Source: Psychrobacter glacincola
GTDB lineage: Bacteria > Pseudomonadota > Gammaproteobacteria > Pseudomonadales > Moraxellaceae
DNA length: 64,000 bases
Assembly (NCBI RefSeq): GCF_904846075.1
Contig: NZ_CAJGZH010000003.1
Coordinates: 579,870 to 643,869 of the forward strand
Reading direction: 5' to 3'
Below the pieces are notes generated by a model. It saw nothing but the letters and a program-made list of their open reading frames with translations, ran no database searches and was not told the origin of the DNA. Made by a program: the position numbers and the translations under genes. Below, in pieces: positions 1 to 9,203 of the stretch (position 1 is the first letter of the stretch; each line of letters opens with the position of its first letter).

Positions 1-1
1 A

Positions 2-43
2 ACGCCAGAAGGTGGCGGTGGCCCTAACTATCCTAATATGTAA
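2..43 (+). CDS. Possible C-terminal end of a gene cut by the window edge
   Basis: The first bases read, in the frame starting at base 2, as a Thr-Pro-Glu-Gly4-Pro-Asn-Tyr-Pro-Asn-Met tail ending in TAA. A perfect palindromic terminator follows 35 bases later, which is what one expects after a real plus-strand gene converging on the symporter gene at 157. Only 13 codons are visible, so the product cannot be named and the frame is not certain. Confidence 0.3.
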   Translation, partial: TPEGGGGPNYPNM

Positions 44-77
44 ATATAAACAATATTAGGATTAATCGCTGATACTA

Positions 78-114
78 AAAACCGCCCTTATGAATTCATA
101 AGGGCGGTTTTTTT
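78..114. terminator. Bidirectional rho-independent terminator
   Basis: A long palindrome (AAACCGCCCTTATGAATTCA and its complement) is flanked by A and T runs on either side. It can end both the partial gene on the left (plus) and the AGCS symporter gene on the right (minus). Confidence 0.85.
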
Positions 115-156
115 AACTTCGAAACATGAGACAAGTGTATCTTTAATCAGGTGAGA

Positions 157-1653
157 TTAATCTGTCCATGCATCACGATTGGCTTCGTTTTTCAGCTTCA
201 CAAAGTCATCAGGATTAAACTTGATTTGATCGCCAGTTTTACCTTCTTTAATCTGACGCTCGTAATCACGCAATATGCGCAGTGCTACGGGTGACAAGAT
301 TAAAATAGCCACTAAGTTAACGAGTGCCATTAGACCCATTGATAAGTCAGCGAAGTTCCATATGGCAGGAAGACTGGCAATAGCACCCACAAATACCATG
401 CCAAGTACCATAAAGCGGAATATCATGATCATGACTTTAGCATTTTTGGCACCAGAGATGAATTCAAGATTTGACTCACCATAGCTATAATTGGCAATGA
501 TAGAGGTGAAAGAGAAGAAGAAAATAGCAATCGCAACGAAGATAACACCCATATCACCCACATATTGCGACAGTGCCAACTGAGTCAGCTGAATACCTTC
601 TTGCTCAACACTAGGATCGACCACACCGGACAAAATAATAATTGACGCCGTTGCCGTACAAATGACAAGGGTATCCATAAACACACCCAGCATTTGCATA
701 AATCCTTGCACCGCTGGATGATCGGGATGACTCTTCGCCGTTGCCGCCGCATTAGGCGCTGAACCCATACCCGCCTCATTTGAAAACAGACCACGCTTGA
801 TACCGTTAATCATTGCCTGAGCAATACCATAACCAATCACCCCGCCTGCTGCTTGCTCAAAACCAAATGCTGATTTAACAATTAACACAATCGCCGCTGG
901 GAATTGACTAAAATTCGTCACGATAATGAACAAGGCTAATAGGATATAGAGAATCGCCATAACGGGTACGATTTTACCCGCGATACGAGCAACCGAGCGC
1001 AAACCACCGAATACCACTGGCGCAACTAATACAACCAATACCAAGCCTGTCATCCATGTTGGAACCCCAAATGCTTCGTTGGTCGCTTGTGCGATGGTAT
1101 TTGACTGCACGCCATTAAAGGCTAAGCCGAACGCTACTAATAAGCATAATGAGAAAAATATCGCTAGCCAGCGCTGACCAAGACCTTTTTCGATATAATA
1201 AGCCGGTCCACCGCGGTAAACATTGTCATTGTGCGGCACTTTATAGGCTTGTGCTAATGTTGATTCGATAAAGCTGGTCGACATACCGACGATCGCAGTC
1301 ATCCACATCCAAAACACTGCACCCGGACCGCCAAGGTAAATTGCGATTGCGACCCCTGCCAAGTTACCCGTACCGACCCGCGCCGCCAATGAGGTCATCA
1401 GCGCCTCAAATGAGCTGATGCCACCATCTTTACGCCCTTGATTGGACACACGCAATAGCTGCCACATATGCCCAAAGTGGCGAAACTGAATAAAACGTGT
1501 GGCAATGGTAAAATAAAGACCCGCACCAATCAGTACGAACATCAGTAATCCATACCAAGGGTTACTTGCAATTAGCCAATCATTGTTGCCCCAAATAATA
1601 CTGACACCATAATTGACGATGCTATTAAACCAACCTGCTATCCCTTCACCCAT
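157..1653 (-). CDS. Sodium:alanine/glycine symporter, AGCS family
   Basis: This is a 498-residue polytopic inner-membrane protein with the features of the alanine or glycine:cation symporter family, which imports small neutral amino acids with Na+. The family signature is present near the N-terminus: GTGNLAG at about residues 94-100 and GGPGAVFWMW at 108-117. About ten to eleven hydrophobic segments follow, and the length is normal for the family. The start is supported by a GAGAGG Shine-Dalgarno about 8 bases upstream. It is monocistronic and ends at the terminator at 78-114. Alanine versus glycine preference cannot be read from the sequence. Confidence 0.93.
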   Translation of the reverse strand: MGEGIAGWFNSIVNYGVSIIWGNNDWLIASNPWYGLLMFVLIGAGLYFTIATRFIQFRHFGHMWQLLRVSNQGRKDGGISSFEALMTSLAARVGTGNLAGVAIAIYLGGPGAVFWMWMTAIVGMSTSFIESTLAQAYKVPHNDNVYRGGPAYYIEKGLGQRWLAIFFSLCLLVAFGLAFNGVQSNTIAQATNEAFGVPTWMTGLVLVVLVAPVVFGGLRSVARIAGKIVPVMAILYILLALFIIVTNFSQFPAAIVLIVKSAFGFEQAAGGVIGYGIAQAMINGIKRGLFSNEAGMGSAPNAAATAKSHPDHPAVQGFMQMLGVFMDTLVICTATASIIILSGVVDPSVEQEGIQLTQLALSQYVGDMGVIFVAIAIFFFSFTSIIANYSYGESNLEFISGAKNAKVMIMIFRFMVLGMVFVGAIASLPAIWNFADLSMGLMALVNLVAILILSPVALRILRDYERQIKEGKTGDQIKFNPDDFVKLKNEANRDAWTD

Positions 1654-2762
1654 ACTGCTATCCTCTCACTTACATTTTATACTGCTAGTATATTTTATGG
1701 ATTGATGTGATTAATGATATTTAAAAATGCTTACTAATCCCTCTGCCTACTCATGAAACAGTAAATATCTGATCAATATACTGGCAAAGTAAATCACTAA
1801 CATCCTGTCGCTACATTTTAACTGACTAAAGATTATTTAACTATTTCAAACCTCTATTATAAAATAGAATAATTACGAACTTTTGTAAGTTATTTAGATA
1901 AAGATCAAAAAAATATTTTTTATATGAAATATTGAAGAAAACTTTTGAGACTAGGTACAACAATTAGATTTTAAAACGTATTCATATAAACACCATTCCA
2001 AAAAAAATAGTCACTGCCATAATATTTATTGAGTAAAATATTGGCTATATTTATAGAATGAATGACTTTTATTGCTAATAATGCTCTAATACCTCTATAA
2101 AACTAAATCCTTAATATAAATAAGGTTTTATCACAGCCCCTGAGTAGCGGCCGTTTTTTAGCTACTCTCTCTAACATAAGTTGACCATGGTTTCCATAAA
2201 GCAAACATTTAGTTACATAAAGTAAATAAAATTTATTTATTGTTAATTAAGTCAATATTGTATATATTCCCAATAAGTTCATAAATATTTCTTGCAATAC
2301 TTATTGGCATGAATAATAAGTTGAAATATTAAGACAATATCATCAGGGATGATGAGCATAATAAGACAGAGGACTGTCAATCAATAACGACCCTCCTCCA
2401 TAAATCCTCATCTCTATATACTATAAATCCAGTCATTCTATAGCCCATAAGTCTTGTTAGATGTTTAGGTTATAGTCGACCCACAGCCATATTTTACAAT
2501 ATAAATTTTTAGCAAAATCGAACCACAGAAAAGTATTTTTCATAGTGCTTTGATTAATAGAAATCTGCTTTTTTTTCGATAATATTGGGTTACTTACTAC
2601 TGGTTGGTCATTCTGCTTTATCAGCCTATAAACTGATTTTAGGATTCGTTTATAGACAACGTATCGAACTGTCTTCCATCATGTGATACATGCTAAAGCA
2701 AAATAACTTGTCAGGCTCAAATCAGTAATCTTGTTTTTATGTTAGGCAAAAGGAGTTGTCCT
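1654..2762. other. 1.1-kb AT-rich intergenic region
   Basis: No convincing gene, tRNA or terminator is visible between the divergent AGCS and DUF4212/symporter genes. The stretch is strongly A+T-rich with many short A/T runs. A short stem (GAGTAGC paired with GCTACTC, about 2143-2169) occurs near the middle. It presumably holds both divergent promoters and may contain regulator sites or a decayed gene. I could not pick out a confident promoter. Confidence 0.5.
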
Positions 2763-3023
2763 ATGGAAAACCACAACGATCCATCCGGTTATTGGCGTGC
2801 CAATGTCCGTCTCATTTTAGGTAGCCTATTTATTTGGGCGCTATGCTCATACGGGTTTGGGATTTTGTTACGTCCTCTCTTAGCAGGTATTAAAATCGGT
2901 GGTACCGACTTGGGCTTTTGGTTTGCTCAGCAAGGATCCATTGGGGTATTTATCGTTTTAATTTTCTTCTACGCTTGGCGTATGAATAAGTTAGATAAAC
3001 AATACGGCGTAGACGAGGAATAG
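2763..3023 (+). CDS. DUF4212 small subunit of a sodium/solute symporter
   Basis: The start at 2763 is chosen over an upstream in-frame ATG at 2739 because AGGAG at 2751-2755 lies 7 bases before it. The resulting 86-residue protein has two membrane segments (about residues 18-40 and 52-72) and the family motifs YWRANVRLI near the N-terminus and FWFAQQGSI in the middle. DUF4212 proteins are encoded almost always next to a VC_2705-type sodium:solute symporter, and here the stop codon is 4 bases from the symporter start. It is inferred to be an accessory membrane subunit of that transporter. Confidence 0.9.
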   Translation: MENHNDPSGYWRANVRLILGSLFIWALCSYGFGILLRPLLAGIKIGGTDLGFWFAQQGSIGVFIVLIFFYAWRMNKLDKQYGVDEE

Positions 3024-3027
3024 CCCC

Positions 3028-4896
3028 ATGAGTCAATTTACGATTAATATTATTTTTGTAGGTCTATCTTTCGCTCTATACTTCGGTATTGCAATTTGGG
3101 CACGTGCTGGCACAACGAGTGAATTCTACGTAGCAGGCGGCGGTGTTCATCCTGTCGTCAACGGTATGGCAACGGCTGCTGACTGGATGAGTGCTGCGTC
3201 ATTTATTTCGATGGCAGGTATTCTTGCCGCTGGCGGTTATGGCGCATCAACTTATTTGATGGGTTGGACAGGTGGTTATGTACTACTGGCAATGCTCCTA
3301 GCGCCTTATTTACGTAAATTTGGTAAGTTTACGGTACCTGACTTCATCGGCGACCGTTTTTATTCAAAAACGGCAGCAATGATTGCCGTAATTTGTTTGA
3401 TTATCGCCTCAACCACATACGTTATCGGTCAGATGACAGGTGCCGGTGTCGCTTTCTCACGCTTCTTGGAAGTTGAAAACACGACTGGTCTCCTGATTGC
3501 TGCGGTTGTTGTCTTCTTCTATGCTGTACTTGGTGGTATGAAAGGGATTACTTATACGCAGGTAGCGCAGTATGTAGTTCTAATGATTGCATATACCATT
3601 CCTGCTGTTTTCATCTCACTTGAGTTAACAGGCAATCCAATTCCAGGTTTGGGCTTGTTTTCAAACCATGTGGAAGCAGGCGTTCCTATCTTAACCAAGC
3701 TAGATCAGGTGGTTACTGATTTGGGTTTCACGGCTTATACTGCTGATGTCCCTAACAAACTAAACATGGTGCTATTTACCTTATCACTCATGATCGGTAC
3801 AGCAGGTCTACCACACGTTATCATTCGCTTCTTCACCGTACCTAAAGTCGCTGATGCGCGTTGGACAGCTGGTTGGACATTGGTATTTATCTCGCTATTA
3901 TACTTCACTGCTCCTGCCGTAGGTGCAATGGCACGTTTAAACCTGATTGATACGATTTATCCACAAGGGGTAGCAGAAGCACCTATAAACTATGATCAAC
4001 GTCCAGACTGGATGAAGACATGGGAAGATACCGGTCTTATTAAGTATAATGATCTTAATAATGATGGTCGTATCCAAATGTACAACGACAGTGGACTTGG
4101 TGCCGCTGAGCTTGCCTTGAGTGCTGCACAAGCGGATGGTGGCGATGTAGCCGCTGCCACTGCAGCCGTAGAGACTGCACGTGTCGCACAGGATCTAGAA
4201 CTTGATGGACGCTTTACCGCAGCAGGCTGGAAAGGTAATGAGCTGGATGTCAATGCCGATATCTTAGTATTGGCTAACCCAGAAATTGCGAATCTTCCAC
4301 CATGGGTTATTGGTCTTATCGCCGCAGGTGGTTTGGCAGCAGCGCTCTCAACAGCAGCAGGCCTACTACTCGCTATTTCGTCAGCGATCAGTCATGACTT
4401 GATTAAACGAAACCTTAATCCAAACATTACTGATAAAGGCGAATTGAGAGTTGCGCGTATTACGATGGGTGTTGCGATTGTAGTTGCTACTTGGTTAGGA
4501 ATAAATCCACCAGGGTTTGCCGCACAGGTAGTCGCATTAGCATTCGGTATCGCTGGTGCATCGCTCTTCCCTGCACTGATGATGGGTATTTTCTCTAAAC
4601 GGATCAATAATGTTGGTGCCATCGCTGGTATGCTAACAGGTCTGATTAGCATCCTTGTTTATATCTTTGTCTTTAAAGGTTGGTTCTTCATTAGCGGTAC
4701 AGCGAACTTCCCTGATACGGCAGAGTATTGGTTATTTGGTATCTCACCACTATCATTTGGTGCGATTGGGGCATTGCTTAACTTTATCGTAGCGTTTGCT
4801 GTCTCTTATGCTACTGCTCCGCCACCATTACACATTCAAGAGTTGGTTGAAAGTGTCCGCTCTCCACGTGGCGCAGGCGGTGCAGTCGACCACTAA
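3028..4896 (+). CDS. Sodium:solute symporter, VC_2705/ActP-like
   Basis: A 622-residue SSS-family transporter follows the DUF4212 gene directly. The N-terminus shows the SSS features SEFYVAGGGV (31-40), DWMSAASFISMAG (52-64) and PDFIGDR (104-110). C-terminal helices around 425-560 include the usual small-residue-rich GGLAAALSTAAGLL. Related proteins move acetate or other small organic acids, but the substrate cannot be assigned here. Between membrane helices lies a hydrophilic insertion (about 308-425) with two Asp-x-Asn-x-Asp clusters, DLNNDG at 342-347 and DVNAD at 407-411, resembling EF-hand calcium loops. It is very likely co-transcribed with the DUF4212 gene and ends at the terminator at 4932. 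Confidence 0.92.
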   Translation: MSQFTINIIFVGLSFALYFGIAIWARAGTTSEFYVAGGGVHPVVNGMATAADWMSAASFISMAGILAAGGYGASTYLMGWTGGYVLLAMLLAPYLRKFGKFTVPDFIGDRFYSKTAAMIAVICLIIASTTYVIGQMTGAGVAFSRFLEVENTTGLLIAAVVVFFYAVLGGMKGITYTQVAQYVVLMIAYTIPAVFISLELTGNPIPGLGLFSNHVEAGVPILTKLDQVVTDLGFTAYTADVPNKLNMVLFTLSLMIGTAGLPHVIIRFFTVPKVADARWTAGWTLVFISLLYFTAPAVGAMARLNLIDTIYPQGVAEAPINYDQRPDWMKTWEDTGLIKYNDLNNDGRIQMYNDSGLGAAELALSAAQADGGDVAAATAAVETARVAQDLELDGRFTAAGWKGNELDVNADILVLANPEIANLPPWVIGLIAAGGLAAALSTAAGLLLAISSAISHDLIKRNLNPNITDKGELRVARITMGVAIVVATWLGINPPGFAAQVVALAFGIAGASLFPALMMGIFSKRINNVGAIAGMLTGLISILVYIFVFKGWFFISGTANFPDTAEYWLFGISPLSFGAIGALLNFIVAFAVSYATAPPPLHIQELVESVRSPRGAGGAVDH

Positions 4897-4931
4897 GTGT
4901 ATAAATGAGAATATATCTTCAGTTACTATAT

Positions 4932-4970
4932 ATCACTCACAGGCAGTAGCTGCTTGTGAGTGATTTTTTT
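4932..4970 (+). terminator. Terminator of the DUF4212-symporter operon
   Basis: The stem ATCACTCACA / TGTGAGTGAT is closed by a short loop and followed by seven T residues, 36 bases after the symporter stop codon. Confidence 0.85.
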
Positions 4971-5035
4971 ATCTTTTATTTATTATAAAAAATGTTAGAT
5001 TTTTGCTTTATTGAATATACTTTATTAACTATGCT

Positions 5036-5209
5036 TAGGGCCTGTTCTCAATTAAATCGATTACCCTCTAAATGGGCTAAAAATGGCTAAATTTTGCCAA
5101 CCATCGTTAAATAGCTTATCAATATCTCGATATTATTTTCGCTACTTTCCTTGTTTGACGGCAATTTATCTCATTTTTATGACCATTTTTAAAATGAGGA
5201 CACGCCCTA
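5036..5209. mobile_element. 174-bp MITE-like element with terminal inverted repeats
   Basis: The left end reads TAGGGCCTGTTCTCA and the right end, reverse-complemented, reads TAGGGCGTGTCCTCA: 13 of 15 bases agree. The interior is AT-rich and non-coding, with internal stems such as CTCATTTT/AAAATGAG near the right end. A TA dinucleotide at both tips could be part of a TA target duplication. The size, ends and lack of a gene fit a miniature inverted-repeat element mobilised by a transposase elsewhere. The remainder of the 4897-5256 gap contains only the terminator and the upstream region of the next gene. Confidence 0.6.
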
Positions 5210-5256
5210 GTTAAAAGCGCTCAACTAAAAGTGCTTAACGCATTAAGGAAGATTTT

Positions 5257-5802
5257 ATGCTTTTTGAGTTTATCGCTACCATTGCTGCCGCATTTGGCAT
5301 GGCTGGTCTGGCACTCATTATAACTCACCTCAGTAAACTGGCTGGCAAACGCGCACCAAAGTGGCTTATTCCTTTGTTTGCTGCGATTGGTATGTTTGCC
5401 TTTCAAATACACCAAGAATATAACTGGTATGGTCAGCAAGTGAGCAAGTTACCAGCAGGCGTGCAAGTCGTCAAAGTAGCAAAAAGCACCGAGTGGTTTC
5501 GCCCATGGTCTTATGTCAAACCGCAAATATTACGTTTTATCGCTGCCGATACCGCCAACGCTAGCGTGCAGGTAGACAATCCAGATGTATATTTGGTTAA
5601 TTTATATCTGTTTGAAAGACGCAGAAGTGTGCAGAAAGTACCACAAGTTATAAACTGTCGTATTCCTGCGCGTGCCGATTATGTCATCCCCGAAAAAGAC
5701 AGTAAGCTAACGATTGATGAACATGTGAGGCAAACAACAGCATGGCGAGAGTTGGCAACAGATGACCCGTTGTTCATTAGTATTTGTACTGGTAAAAGCT
5801 AA
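5257..5802 (+). CDS. Hypothetical membrane-anchored protein
   Basis: I do not recognise this 181-residue protein. The start is well supported by AAGGAAG 6 bases upstream. Two hydrophobic segments (about 1-25 and 36-52) are followed by a soluble domain of about 130 residues rich in Val, Arg and Tyr, containing two Cys (in INCRIPARADY and ISICTGKS). The arrangement suggests a bitopic or hairpin-anchored protein with its C-terminal domain on one side of the inner membrane. The MITE-like element lies immediately upstream and may influence expression. No enzyme motif is visible. Confidence 0.75.
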   Translation: MLFEFIATIAAAFGMAGLALIITHLSKLAGKRAPKWLIPLFAAIGMFAFQIHQEYNWYGQQVSKLPAGVQVVKVAKSTEWFRPWSYVKPQILRFIAADTANASVQVDNPDVYLVNLYLFERRRSVQKVPQVINCRIPARADYVIPEKDSKLTIDEHVRQTTAWRELATDDPLFISICTGKS

Positions 5803-5878
5803 CCTCCTCATAAATATGCAAATACAACCCTGCTAAAATATTTGATTACTAAGGGATTTAAGACGGCTTATATTATAT

Positions 5879-6490
5879 TCATGTATTCAATTGCGCTGAA
5901 GTTGCGGTATAAGTATGCTTAGAATTAGCGCCTAACAGCAATCCAGCGCATAGACCACCGAAGTGCGCCGCAAACGAGATACCTTGTTGCGGCATCAATC
6001 CTTGCTTGATGGTCAACCAATAGCCAGTACCCATGACAATACAGGCAATCAAATAACCCCAACGCCGCGCAAATACAGCACCGCCTATCATATAGCCGAG
6101 CATCGCGAAGCATAATCCTGATGCGCCAACATGAATTGACAATGGCGAGCCAATGATCCAAGTGACCAATCCAGATGCGATAATGAGCTTAATCACTGTT
6201 CGATAAGCATTCTTCTCAAACAATCCAAACAAAAATAAAATCTGTAACAACGTCAAAGTGTTACCAAGCAAATGTGAAAAATTGCCATGCATCGTCCATG
6301 ACGCAAACACTCCAATCATGCTGCCCACATCCAAGGCACGAGGTACAATCCCAAAGATATTCCACATACCAAATAATGCCACTTCATTTAAAAAAAACAT
6401 GCCCCACATCGGTATTAATACAAAAGCATATAAGCCTATAACCTGCTTTATTCGTATCATAATCAAGCTAAGCAGCTGCTGCCAATTCAT
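5879..6490 (-). CDS. Rhomboid-family intramembrane serine protease
   Basis: A 203-residue protein with about six membrane helices. The rhomboid hallmarks are in order: HLLGN at 73-77 (His and Asn of the oxyanion region), GASG at 122-125 with the predicted nucleophile Ser124, and the catalytic His176 in AAHFGG. Such enzymes cleave transmembrane helices of membrane proteins inside the inner membrane. The start has an AGGG motif 7-8 bases upstream. It lies 40 bases downstream of the 5'-nucleotidase gene on the same strand and may share its transcript. Substrates are unknown. Confidence 0.9.
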   Translation of the reverse strand: MNWQQLLSLIMIRIKQVIGLYAFVLIPMWGMFFLNEVALFGMWNIFGIVPRALDVGSMIGVFASWTMHGNFSHLLGNTLTLLQILFLFGLFEKNAYRTVIKLIIASGLVTWIIGSPLSIHVGASGLCFAMLGYMIGGAVFARRWGYLIACIVMGTGYWLTIKQGLMPQQGISFAAHFGGLCAGLLLGANSKHTYTATSAQLNT

Positions 6491-6530
6491 ATAATGCCCT
6501 ATTCTTTTAATCTATGTTTTTAGCGATATT

Positions 6531-7580
6531 TTAATGACTCAGCGTAGTAGTGGAGCGTGTTACAGGTGTAAAATCTAACAATGCAGCCTCTTTGTCAGTC
6601 ATCAAATAACTGTCACTATGTAATAACGACGTCGAGTGATAAGGCACCAAAGCGGTGGGCACAAAACGACGAGCGGCATCGATATGTTTGATAGAATCAT
6701 CAAAAAAGATATGAGGTGCAAATGTTCTAAGTACAGCTGTTTTTTCTAAACCTCCTAAGAAAAACGCCATATCAACATTGACGCCCCACTCTCGCAATGT
6801 CTTAATCGCACGCAGATCAGCGGGTGCGTTGCGAGCTGTCACCAATGCAATCTTTATTGGAGAATACTTGAGACCAGCGGGTAGACGTTCCTGTAAATTT
6901 GATAGTTTAATCAACAATTCAGCATAAGGGCCTTTTTCAATGGGTAAATCACGCATCTGTATTTCGCGATCGTGAAAAGCACGCAGTCCTTTTTGCTTGT
7001 ACAGCAGTTCACCTGAATCATCAAACAGCACCGCATCACCATCAAAAGCAATACGTAGCTGATCAGTATCTAACTCATAGGTATTGATGGGGGTTGCATC
7101 GAGTATCGCACAAGCGCAGATATTGGCATCAGCCACTTGCTGGGCATCTTCGCGATTGGTCGTCAAAAATAGATCGACGTTGAAGTCTTTAATATAAGGA
7201 GCAACAGGACTGCCTGAAATAAATGCCGAGCGTGAGATAGTCAGCTCATGCTCAAGAATGGCATTGAGGACTTGAATGCCCGTATCTGGACTACTCTTTG
7301 AAACAATGACCACTTCCACCAAAGGTGTCTCAACCTCTAAATCTTGCATGCCATCATTGCAATAATTATTCAGATTTAATAGAGCTTTAATTAATGGATA
7401 ACCAGCACCAATGCTGAGAGCATCGTTCTCACGCTTGGTCATATAATCTCGAAACTCTTTTATGGCGCTTACAGGTCTCTGCTCTAGCAGCTCTAGCAAA
7501 TAATTTTCTGATTCGGTTAAATCAAAAAGTGCCGTTGCAGAAATCGCGACGATGAGCGTATTACTAAAATCGACTGCCAT
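6531..7580 (-). CDS. Cytosolic 5'-nucleotidase (cN-I-like family)
   Basis: A 349-residue soluble protein resembling the 5'-nucleotidase family named after vertebrate cN-I (PF06189), which dephosphorylates nucleoside monophosphates. Visible hallmarks are an acidic HAD-like motif AFDGDAVLFDDSGE at about 178-191, the sequence LVTARNAP, in which Thr-Ala-Arg is typical of HAD motif II, and FFLGGLEK followed by FFDDS, an acidic metal-binding motif. Length is usual for bacterial members. It is followed by the rhomboid gene on the same strand. The assignment is from motif recall, not alignment. Confidence 0.85.
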   Translation of the reverse strand: MAVDFSNTLIVAISATALFDLTESENYLLELLEQRPVSAIKEFRDYMTKRENDALSIGAGYPLIKALLNLNNYCNDGMQDLEVETPLVEVVIVSKSSPDTGIQVLNAILEHELTISRSAFISGSPVAPYIKDFNVDLFLTTNREDAQQVADANICACAILDATPINTYELDTDQLRIAFDGDAVLFDDSGELLYKQKGLRAFHDREIQMRDLPIEKGPYAELLIKLSNLQERLPAGLKYSPIKIALVTARNAPADLRAIKTLREWGVNVDMAFFLGGLEKTAVLRTFAPHIFFDDSIKHIDAARRFVPTALVPYHSTSLLHSDSYLMTDKEAALLDFTPVTRSTTTLSH

Positions 7581-7913
7581 GATTTTCTCTATTTATAAAG
7601 TTATCTATTCGGAAATGCCAACCAGTTTACTACATTCACAAGCCCTTAGAATGATAAGAAAAGTTATCCACGTATAATGTCATTTAGTATAAAAACCACC
7701 TTCTAAGTAATCCAAATGACCGCTCAAAAAATGTCTCATAATGTGACTTTATATGCCTTTATGTGGAATAATTTAACCATAGAATTGTTATGTCGACTTT
7801 TTCTTTTATCATAAAAAAGCCATATTGTTATGAAAACAATATGGCTCTATTAATGAACAATACAAATGAACGACGAAGCTATGATTTTCTAAGCTTACTT
7901 TTATCAATAGCGC
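7581..7913. other. Intergenic region with the TRAP operon terminator
   Basis: This 333-base gap contains the upstream region of the 5'-nucleotidase gene (AT-rich, nearest 100 bases) and, at 7811-7846, the terminator listed separately. I see no gene or repeat in the rest. Confidence 0.5.
7811..7846 (-). terminator. Terminator of the TRAP operon
   Basis: A 12-bp perfect stem AGCCATATTGTT / AACAATATGGCT with a 5-base loop is followed, read on the minus strand, by six T residues. It lies just downstream of the dctM stop codon. Confidence 0.85.
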
Positions 7914-9203
7914 TTACGTTAGCAGCACTAAAGATATCGCTGGAAAGGCGACCAAAATAACCAGTCGAATCAGATCAGAGACAATAAACGGTGCGACCCC
8001 GCGGAACATATCAGACAGCTTAATATGCGGTGCCATTGCCTTAATGACAAAGATATTCATCCCCATCGGCGGCGTAATCAGTCCAAGCTCTACTGTCAAT
8101 ACAGCGATGATACCAAACCATACGGGATCAAACCCTAACGCCACAATGATTGGATATACCACTGGAATGGTAATGACCAGCATCGCCAAAGCATCCATGA
8201 ACAACCCTAAGAGGAAGTACATGATTAAGATACAGATCAGTACAATCATCGGGCTAACTGCTAATGTACCAATCCAAGTCGCTAGCGTATAAGACAAGCG
8301 TGAAACGGAGATAAAGTAACCCAAGGCTTCTGCACCCAGCAGCATAAAGAACACCACCGCTGATAATGCAAGCGTTTCAATCAAAGATTGCTTTAGACCT
8401 TTTATACGCATGCCTTTGGCAAAAGCATAAGCCCAAGAAACAAACGCACCGACTGCTGCTCCTTCTGTCGGAGTAAATAACCCAAAGAAAATACCAGCGA
8501 TAATCACAATAAAAATAAAGCTAAATGGTATGAGTCCCGTCAATGACAGCAGCTTGGCTTTCCAAGAAGTAGGCTCACCGCGACGCGCTAAATGCGGCTT
8601 CCAGCGTACCATAATCATAACAGTGATTGAATACATCACCATGCCCAAAATCCCAGGCAAGAAACCAGCGATGAACATGTCACCGACTGACTGCTGGGTT
8701 AAGATGGCATAAACTAGTAGCGCAATGCTAGGCGGAATCATAATACCTAACGTGCCACCCGCTGCTAAAATACCACAGGCAAAACCTGGTTGATAACCAT
8801 ATTTCTCCATTTGTGGCAGCGCAACCTTGGTCATAGTGGACGCTGTGGCTAGGGATGAGCCTGAGATAGAAGCAAAAATACCAGACGATCCTATGCCAGC
8901 GATACCCAAACTGCCCCTCACTCCACCAAAAATAGTTCGGGTAGCTTCAAATAATTTCCCTGCCATCCCTGAATGAGTGGCAAACACTCCCATTAAAATA
9001 AATAAGGGAATCGCACTAAAGTCATATTTGGCTAGCACATCTACCGGAATATCTTTGAGCATTTGCAGTGCACCACTGGGCGCCGTCACTGCGCCAAAAC
9101 CAACCAATCCAACACCTAACATGGCAAGCGCCACTGGAACTCGCAGGACAACAAGCAGGATCATGACGATTAAGCCGATAGCTCCAATAATTTCTGGACT
9201 CAT
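7914..9203 (-). CDS. TRAP transporter large permease, DctM family
   Basis: A 429-residue protein with about 12 membrane helices, typical of the large subunit of tripartite ATP-independent periplasmic transporters, which couple Na+ influx to uptake of organic acids delivered by a binding protein. Family features include the N-terminal VPVALAMLGVGLVGF, ASISGSSLATASTMT, GGTLGIMIPPS and the C-terminal VELGLITPPMGMNIFV. The start codon overlaps the end of the small-subunit gene by 4 bases, so the two are translationally coupled. It is the last gene of the dctP-dctQ-dctM operon. Confidence 0.95.
   Translation of the reverse strand: MSPEIIGAIGLIVMILLVVLRVPVALAMLGVGLVGFGAVTAPSGALQMLKDIPVDVLAKYDFSAIPLFILMGVFATHSGMAGKLFEATRTIFGGVRGSLGIAGIGSSGIFASISGSSLATASTMTKVALPQMEKYGYQPGFACGILAAGGTLGIMIPPSIALLVYAILTQQSVGDMFIAGFLPGILGMVMYSITVMIMVRWKPHLARRGEPTSWKAKLLSLTGLIPFSFIFIVIIAGIFFGLFTPTEGAAVGAFVSWAYAFAKGMRIKGLKQSLIETLALSAVVFFMLLGAEALGYFISVSRLSYTLATWIGTLAVSPMIVLICILIMYFLLGLFMDALAMLVITIPVVYPIIVALGFDPVWFGIIAVLTVELGLITPPMGMNIFVIKAMAPHIKLSDMFRGVAPFIVSDLIRLVILVAFPAISLVLLT

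Noticed and set aside
1654..2738. Hidden small gene or riboswitch in the long gap
   Set aside because: I looked on both strands and found only short frames and weak stems, and no conserved riboswitch core that I can recognise.
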